Assembly: GCA_050746185.1 (NCBI GenBank)
Contig: JBOGLA010000037.1
Location: forward strand, 1 to 64,000
Length of the DNA: 64,000 nt
Source of the DNA: PALSA-188 sp050746185
GTDB lineage: Bacteria; Acidobacteriota; Terriglobia; Terriglobales; Acidobacteriaceae
Direction: 5' to 3'
Part shown: piece after piece, positions 59,352 through 64,000 of the stretch
Position numbering within the stretch: position 1 is the stretch's first letter
Layout: each line of letters opens with the position of its first letter
Position numbers and translations under genes: made by a program
Notes under the pieces: generated by a model
The model's database searches: none
What the model was told of the DNA's origin: nothing
What the model saw: only the letters and a program-made list of their open reading frames with translations

Positions 59352-60782
59352 CTAGGCTACGGCTCTATACACGAGAACAGTAAGGGCCATGACCGCCATG
59401 AAGGCCGCGAAAGAGGCTAATTCGGTGCGAAGTACCAGTTTGAATCGTTTCTGAAGCCCGAACAAAGTTGGGACGTAATGTGCTATCGGGGCAACCGCCA
59501 ATACCCACAGTGCCTCCCGCAACCCAAAAAAGCTGAAGGCTATCGTCAGGCCCACCCCGAGAAAGCCCAGCTTGATCGTATTTGCTATTGCAGCGTAACG
59601 CGAAACTCCAACAGCAAACAGCATCCCGGCTGCTGCCGACCCGAACAGCTCCAACGCCGAGCGAAACCCGAGCAGTTGAAGCATCCAGGCGGTTGCCGCG
59701 TACTGCGGCCGCAACACCAAGCCAATCACTCTGTGACTCAGGGTAATAAACCCCACCCCCATGATGGCGCTCGCCACCAGAAAAACCATCCTGAATTTCT
59801 TAAAATGTCTCGCCGCCTTCGCTGTATCCTCGCGCGCCGTGTCCGCCATCATCGGGAAAAACACGTTGGAAATAACTCTTTGAAGAATCGCCTGTGGCGC
59901 ATAGGAAATGCTCAATGCAAGAGAGAAACAGCCCAACTCTGCCACCGTTGCGAATTTGCCGACCACCAGCCGTTCCGCCTCGCCGGAAAGGAAATATGTG
60001 GCGGAGGACAAAAACATGCCCGTGCCGAACAGCAGAATTTCTCTCGCGATGCTACGCTCCCAACGGAGCCTTGGCAGACCATTAGAAAAAAGGTGCGACG
60101 CAAGCACATAAGCCATGGTCGTCGCCACCTTCCCGGCAACGAGCGCCCAGGCCGTCGGTGACAGCAACGCCCACCCCACCGCTACCACCAGGCCGGTGGC
60201 ATCGCCGATGACGCTCACTGCTGTGAGTTTGCCCAGCTGAACCCGCCTCATCATTAACCAGATGGACGTGCTGGCGAAGCCTCGTATGCCGAGTGAAAGC
60301 GCCCCTACAATGGCCAGCCAGCGCACCTCCGGCTGATGGTAAAAAGCCGCGAACGGTATCGCCAGGCCGACTGCGATTCCGCAGAGCAGCACGCCACGGC
60401 CAACCTGCATCAGGTAGGCGGTATCTAGAAAGGCCGGTTCTTCGCCTCGTGGATTTTGAACAACGTCTATTCCGATACCGATGTCAGAAAGGATCTCCAA
60501 ACCGGAAAGGAATACGTTCACCAGCGCCATCAACCCGAAGGCTCTCGGGTCAAGTAGAAAATGCGCGAGCAGCAGAGTTGAGATCAGCTTCAGGACCTGG
60601 CTGGTGCCATATCCTGCCAACGTCCATGCGCTGCCGTGAACTGCGACCTCGAGTCGCTTTGTGACTGCTGTACCATGGAGGCCCGGAACGAGACGCATGA
60701 CTCGCTCCACACATTGTCCAAGGCGCGATGCTTTAAATTCAGCATCAGCGGCTCGAACCTCGGACGTGAGAAGCTCGGTCAT
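59352..60782 (-). CDS. Wzx-like polysaccharide flippase (MVF/PST family)
   Basis: 476 residues with about 12 to 14 hydrophobic helices. Start 'GSAWTLAGYGTSQVLKLIST', 'PRAFGLMALVNVFLSGLEIL', 'VGRGVLLCGIAVGLAIPFAA' and 'LGCFSLALSISYAPQAILQR' are typical of PST exporters. It flips lipid-linked repeat units across the inner membrane. Its ATG overlaps the FkbM-type stop by 4 bases and it precedes the polymerase-like gene. Confidence 0.92.
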   Translation of the reverse strand: MTELLTSEVRAADAEFKASRLGQCVERVMRLVPGLHGTAVTKRLEVAVHGSAWTLAGYGTSQVLKLISTLLLAHFLLDPRAFGLMALVNVFLSGLEILSDIGIGIDVVQNPRGEEPAFLDTAYLMQVGRGVLLCGIAVGLAIPFAAFYHQPEVRWLAIVGALSLGIRGFASTSIWLMMRRVQLGKLTAVSVIGDATGLVVAVGWALLSPTAWALVAGKVATTMAYVLASHLFSNGLPRLRWERSIAREILLFGTGMFLSSATYFLSGEAERLVVGKFATVAELGCFSLALSISYAPQAILQRVISNVFFPMMADTAREDTAKAARHFKKFRMVFLVASAIMGVGFITLSHRVIGLVLRPQYAATAWMLQLLGFRSALELFGSAAAGMLFAVGVSRYAAIANTIKLGFLGVGLTIAFSFFGLREALWVLAVAPIAHYVPTLFGLQKRFKLVLRTELASFAAFMAVMALTVLVYRAVA

Positions 60783-61147
60783 TTATTTCCCGGACGGCCT
60801 GCACTGGCTCGGCACCCATATTCCGCGACCGCGAAGATGTCTCCAAAGGTCCCGCACGTGCTAACTCCGTTCTTAACTATTTCGGAAATCTCGACGGCCG
60901 AGACCCACCCCGGGAGCTCTAAATTCGGATTAGTGCTTATCCGGTAATTGAACAGGGCAGATTTATTAAAGACAGACTTGCCCAGACAGGCAAGGGTCGC
61001 TTTAGGCAGCTCAGTATTGAATTCAAAACTCAAAGCAGGTGGCATTGATGAGAGGCCATCTAACACGTCCGATTCGAAACCTTCGACATCAATCTTTATG
61101 AAATCGGGCATCCCGTATTTAGCAATCAGAGAATCAAGCGTCACCAT
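60779..61147 (-). pseudogene. FkbM-type methyltransferase, C-terminal part of a frameshifted gene
   Basis: Minus-strand frame that continues, in another register, the protein begun at 61595. It carries the second half of an FkbM methyltransferase: 'VTLDSLIAKYGMPDFIKIDV', 'EGFESDVLDGL', 'ISTNPNLELPGWVSAVEISE'. The frame is open upstream to ~61190, where reading GAT-CGG-TTT then AGG-AAT-TCG-CAC would join to the N-terminal part without loss. The join point is a run of four A on the plus strand (61186-61189). Confidence 0.85.
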
Positions 61148-61181
61148 CCGTACCTTGACCTCTTTCTCCCAGTGCGAATTC

Positions 61182-61595
61182 CTAAAACCGATCCGAATGT
61201 TGCGCCACGCCGATCCACTCGTCCGACACGCTGCTCAAACAGTCCTCATCGCCGAAATGCAAATTCGCGCAACCGATCTTGGCTCCTGCGACACAATCCT
61301 CGATCATCACCCTTTTCTTCGGATAAATCCTGCGAAGCCTCGGAATGCAGCCGGGATGCGGCTCGACGGCAATGACTCGCGCTCCCAGTCCAATGAAGCT
61401 GCGGGTGTGCTCGCCGACGTTGGCCCCAATGTCGAAAACCAGCGACCCAGACTTCACAAAAGGCTTGTAGATTGTTCGCAGAAACTTGACGTTCTCTTCC
61501 CAGTACTTATGCCGAAAGGCATAGAGGTAAACATCCCTCAATGGGTGGTATAGCGGCGTCTTCTCCAAAATGGATGGCGTGTCTTTATAACTCAT
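61182..61595 (-). pseudogene. FkbM-type methyltransferase, N-terminal part of a frameshifted gene
   Basis: 137 codons from ATG 61595 (which overlaps the preceding stop, ATGA). Contains 'LVFDIGANVGEHTRSFIGLG' (SAM motif I), 'VIAVEPHPGCIPRLRRIY' and 'VAGAKIGCANLHFGDEDCLS', then stops at a TAG created by the frame. The continuation lies in the 60779-61147 frame, so together they form one ~270-residue O-methyltransferase of the FkbM family. This is either a sequencing error in the homopolymer or a real inactivation. Confidence 0.85.
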
Positions 61596-63115
61596 CTGAT
61601 CAGCTCTTCTTGAACGCTTCCCTCGTTTTCGCTTTCCCATTTCCTCGCCGTCGGCCTCGCGGCTCCGACGCGGCGCCCCAGGAGATATACTTCTGAGCCA
61701 AAGGTAGACTCAGCCAGTCCCAATGAAAGCCGGTGGGCCAGTTCTTTTTCCGGCGGGATTTCGTACACAGCCTTGCGTGGCTTGAGCCCGGCCTTCCGGA
61801 ACCACCGCCGCAGGATTCGACCCGTCACAGGATGCATCCCGCTCGATTCATAACTCACGGGATTGGCTTGGAGGCCGCGAAGCCGTATCCGCCTCGATAT
61901 TCTGCGAGCCAAAGGGAAATGCGGCACACTTGCCACCACGCATCCCTGAGGCGTGAGCAATTCAAGCAGGGAAGACAACACTTTCACGGGGTCAGGAACG
62001 AGATGCAAAACGTTCGATAAGATTAAACAGTCGAACCGCTGTCCTGCGAGTTGTCGTCGCGCCCAACTGAGATCGCCATAAATAATCTCCACGCCGCGTG
62101 ACGCGGCATTGGCGGCAACAACAGGGTCCAGGGGGATTGCCGTCACGCGCGTGCCCCGCTCGATCAGAGCCTTCTCCGTCTCGCCCCATCCGCAACCGAA
62201 TGAGAGAGCCCTCCGCGTCCCTGATGGAACCAGAGACAGCAGATGCTCCTGCCGGGGCTCGTAGTAGCTCTTGGAGTAATGCTGATGGTAGAGTCTGGTC
62301 TCCACGGGAATCAATGTGGCGCTTGAGGCTTCATTCCGATTCAGGCCCTTCAGGTGTCCATTTTTGCCCAATTTTGATAACACGCCGATTTGCGAGTAAA
62401 ACTCCGTCGCCCCAAGGGTTCCTTTGCCCGCATATTTGTTCGAGAGATGGGGAACGATGAAATCCTCAAAATGCGAGATACAAATCACCTTTCGCAGCCC
62501 GCATAGGGTGTAGATGTCGGTGGCCGCAGTCTCAAGCATGCCGTATTTACCCTCGCGGGGGGGCAGCAAGTAGCCGCCCGAGGCGATAGCGCGCCTAAGC
62601 TGTGCCTGGGTGACGGCATAGCATCCCGCATGCTCATTGGTAAACGAGGCGAGGGTGTAGCCCCCCGCAAAATTGACGGAGGTGATGTCCCAGTGGTAGT
62701 GCTTGTGGGCCTCAGGAAAATAGAGTTCGCCGCCTGAATCCGTTTCCGAACGAAAAAAGCTGGCAATCTGATTTTCCGGAAGCATCTCCGTAGCTCGTAA
62801 AAAAGCGTCAATATTACGCCCGGTAATCAGGATGTCATCTTCGGTGTAAATAAACAGCTGGTAGGATTCCAAGCGCTCGGCAAAGACCCTTTTGTGTGCG
62901 AAAGGAAGCGAGCGGGGATTCGTGGCAGGAAGCCCTACGATCACCTCGACATCCCCCCCGAGGTTCTTGGGGATATTGGAAGTAACAACGATATCAACAT
63001 CTGGCTTCATTCGCCGGTATTCATCTAAGACACGGGACAAATGGCGGTCGTTACCCGTGCCGTAGTTAGCTATTGTGACAAGAGTTTTCACGGAATCCAG
63101 CGTTATTGACCGCAT
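61592..63115 (-). CDS. GT-A-like domain fused to a SAM-dependent methyltransferase
   Basis: 507 residues from ATG 63115; GTG 63091 (MKTLVTIANYGTGNDRHLSR) is an equally good start. N-terminal half (~1-290): a GT-A-type fold with 'LESYQLFIYTEDDILITGRN' (acidic, DxD-like) and 'HWDITSVNFAGGYTLASFTN'. C-terminal half (~310-480): class I methyltransferase with 'RRALSFGCGWGETEKALIE', 'FDCLILSNVLHLVPDPVKVL' and 'PQGCVVASVPHFPLARRISR'. It may add and methylate a sugar in the polymer, or cap its non-reducing end. It is followed by FkbM, flippase and polymerase genes in one unit. Confidence 0.82.
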   Translation of the reverse strand: MRSITLDSVKTLVTIANYGTGNDRHLSRVLDEYRRMKPDVDIVVTSNIPKNLGGDVEVIVGLPATNPRSLPFAHKRVFAERLESYQLFIYTEDDILITGRNIDAFLRATEMLPENQIASFFRSETDSGGELYFPEAHKHYHWDITSVNFAGGYTLASFTNEHAGCYAVTQAQLRRAIASGGYLLPPREGKYGMLETAATDIYTLCGLRKVICISHFEDFIVPHLSNKYAGKGTLGATEFYSQIGVLSKLGKNGHLKGLNRNEASSATLIPVETRLYHQHYSKSYYEPRQEHLLSLVPSGTRRALSFGCGWGETEKALIERGTRVTAIPLDPVVAANAASRGVEIIYGDLSWARRQLAGQRFDCLILSNVLHLVPDPVKVLSSLLELLTPQGCVVASVPHFPLARRISRRIRLRGLQANPVSYESSGMHPVTGRILRRWFRKAGLKPRKAVYEIPPEKELAHRLSLGLAESTFGSEVYLLGRRVGAARPTARKWESENEGSVQEELIR

Positions 63116-63211
63116 TCGCTGACGGGGCCACCGGAAAGTTACAGAGGTAAATGCCCGTGGCAAGAACGAGTTTCTAGCGACTCGACTCCCGAGCGCTGCG
63201 CCGCATCACTC

Positions 63212-64000
63212 TCACTGCACCGACGCCGCGAGATTTGCGGGCGGCTGAATCGCCCCGTTTGAGGCTTGATACGCGCCCACGTCCCAACATCCCGCGATAC
63301 CCACCGCCGGGGAGCAGGAGGGCACTCCGCGGGTAACGGCATTCTTGTCCATGCCAAGCGGGGCAAGACTCAGGCTGCTAAGGTTTGATCCTCGGCCAAT
63401 CGCCGGCGACCCCGACGCGGGCGTAAGGTCGCTTTGAAGGTTGGGATTTGCCACCGTGCTCGGGCTGGTGTCACAGTGACAAGCAGTCTGCCAGGCGGCA
63501 AGGCTGCCAATATTCGCGCCTTGATAGGACCATGCATTGTAAGTGTTCGATGTACTCTGATAATAAAGATTATTCGAGGCCATCATGCTGGCGATGGGAG
63601 CGCCGGCATCAGTCTGGTTAAGGTAAGTGCCTGAGCCGTTAAAAATGTTGTTGCGGAGGGTGAAAGCCGCATTTTTTCCGCCAGCGGCGGTATAAATTTC
63701 AATCGCATACGCTCCCGCGACGAAAGTGTTGTTATAGAGCACAATTGGCCCCATGCTCCCCACGGACGCGCTGAGGTCAACCGCGACAAGCTGATCGTTG
63801 GCGGCGTCGTTGGGCCATTGCGCGGAAGCTGTCTGCACGATCACGTTATTAAAGGCAGTAAGAGCGCATCCACTGACGCCATCCTCTGCGGATGCGCAGT
63901 AGATGAGCCCCGAGGGGCTACCCTGGCCAAGATCGCCATGAATATAGTTGTTGTATACGTTCGCGGTGACTACCTCATTTCCGCTGGTTCCCCATATGAA
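63212..64000 (-). CDS. Secreted right-handed beta-helix protein, C-terminal 262 residues
   Basis: An open frame from the window edge to TGA at 63212; the start lies beyond the window. It repeats short asparagine-ladder units: 'ANVYNNYIHGDLG', 'AFNNVIVQTASAQW', 'PIVLYNNTFVAGAYAIEI', 'AFTLRNNIFNGSGTYL', 'SMMASNNLYYQSTSNTYNAW', as in pectate-lyase-like parallel beta-helix proteins of surface or exopolysaccharide regions. A Cys-containing C-terminal module (HCDTS..., 'GVPSCSPAVGIAGCWDVGAY') ends the chain. Being next to the polysaccharide operon, it may bind or cleave polysaccharide (inference). Confidence 0.75.
   Translation of the reverse strand, partial: FIWGTSGNEVVTANVYNNYIHGDLGQGSPSGLIYCASAEDGVSGCALTAFNNVIVQTASAQWPNDAANDQLVAVDLSASVGSMGPIVLYNNTFVAGAYAIEIYTAAGGKNAAFTLRNNIFNGSGTYLNQTDAGAPIASMMASNNLYYQSTSNTYNAWSYQGANIGSLAAWQTACHCDTSPSTVANPNLQSDLTPASGSPAIGRGSNLSSLSLAPLGMDKNAVTRGVPSCSPAVGIAGCWDVGAYQASNGAIQPPANLAASVQ

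Noticed and set aside
1..64000. tRNA genes or CRISPR arrays
   Set aside because: No cloverleaf-like GTTCRANNC segment with matching arms and no regularly spaced repeat array was noticed.

Overview
The window reads as chromosomal DNA of a soil-type Acidobacteriota bacterium (Terriglobia-like). This is inferred from protein resemblance, long same-strand operons, moderately high G+C and many secreted proteins with repeated beta domains; no rRNA or tRNA gene was seen that would settle it. No CRISPR array, phage or intact insertion sequence was recognised.

Layout. 1-2943 (minus): secreted proteins, one an Ig-like-domain protein broken by a frameshift. 3302-9289 (plus): uvrA, a TPR protein, two small secreted proteins and a SprT-like protease. 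9522-14224 (plus): receiver protein, TonB-dependent receptor, YfiR-like protein and CHASE8-type histidine kinase. 14265-15934 (minus): YCII protein plus the remnant of a second copy, a membrane protein and TrmO. 16158-19385 (plus): receiver-PAS-histidine kinase and a secreted two-repeat protein. 19570-21887: secreted YVTN beta-propeller, a decayed partial copy of a nucleotide-sugar dehydrogenase gene, and an aldo/keto reductase.

21960-27312 is a complete Anbu (bacterial proteasome homologue) operon (Anbu, circularly permuted ATP-grasp, alpha-E protein, transglutaminase) with a second transglutaminase-like gene divergent from it. 27350-37046 is an amino-sugar region: nagB, a GntR/UTRA regulator, a sodium:solute symporter, a Tat-exported Gfo/Idh/MocA oxidoreductase, a MurU-like nucleotidyltransferase, an AmgK-like kinase fused to a RapZ C-terminal domain, and an M3 peptidase.

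37710-64000 is a surface-polysaccharide region. Sugar-nucleotide genes (wecB-like epimerase, AlgD-like dehydrogenase, SDR epimerase), glycosyltransferases (two fused to polysaccharide deacetylase domains), an O-antigen-ligase-like polymerase, a Wzx-like flippase and methyltransferases are joined to an unusual set: two FAD oxidoreductase paralogues, two ATP-grasp ligases, MetY/MetA homologues, an AMP-forming ligase and a carrier-protein/thioesterase didomain. I infer that this set makes and attaches an amino-acid- or acyl-derived decoration to the polysaccharide; this is the best candidate for something undescribed.

Sequence-level highlights: an 18-bp palindrome shared upstream of two receiver-domain genes 6.6 kb apart; a dehydrogenase pseudogene matching the 3' part of the intact gene about 20 kb away; a 4-base homopolymer frameshift splitting an FkbM methyltransferase; a remnant of a tandem YCII gene; and several clean palindromes in promoter regions.
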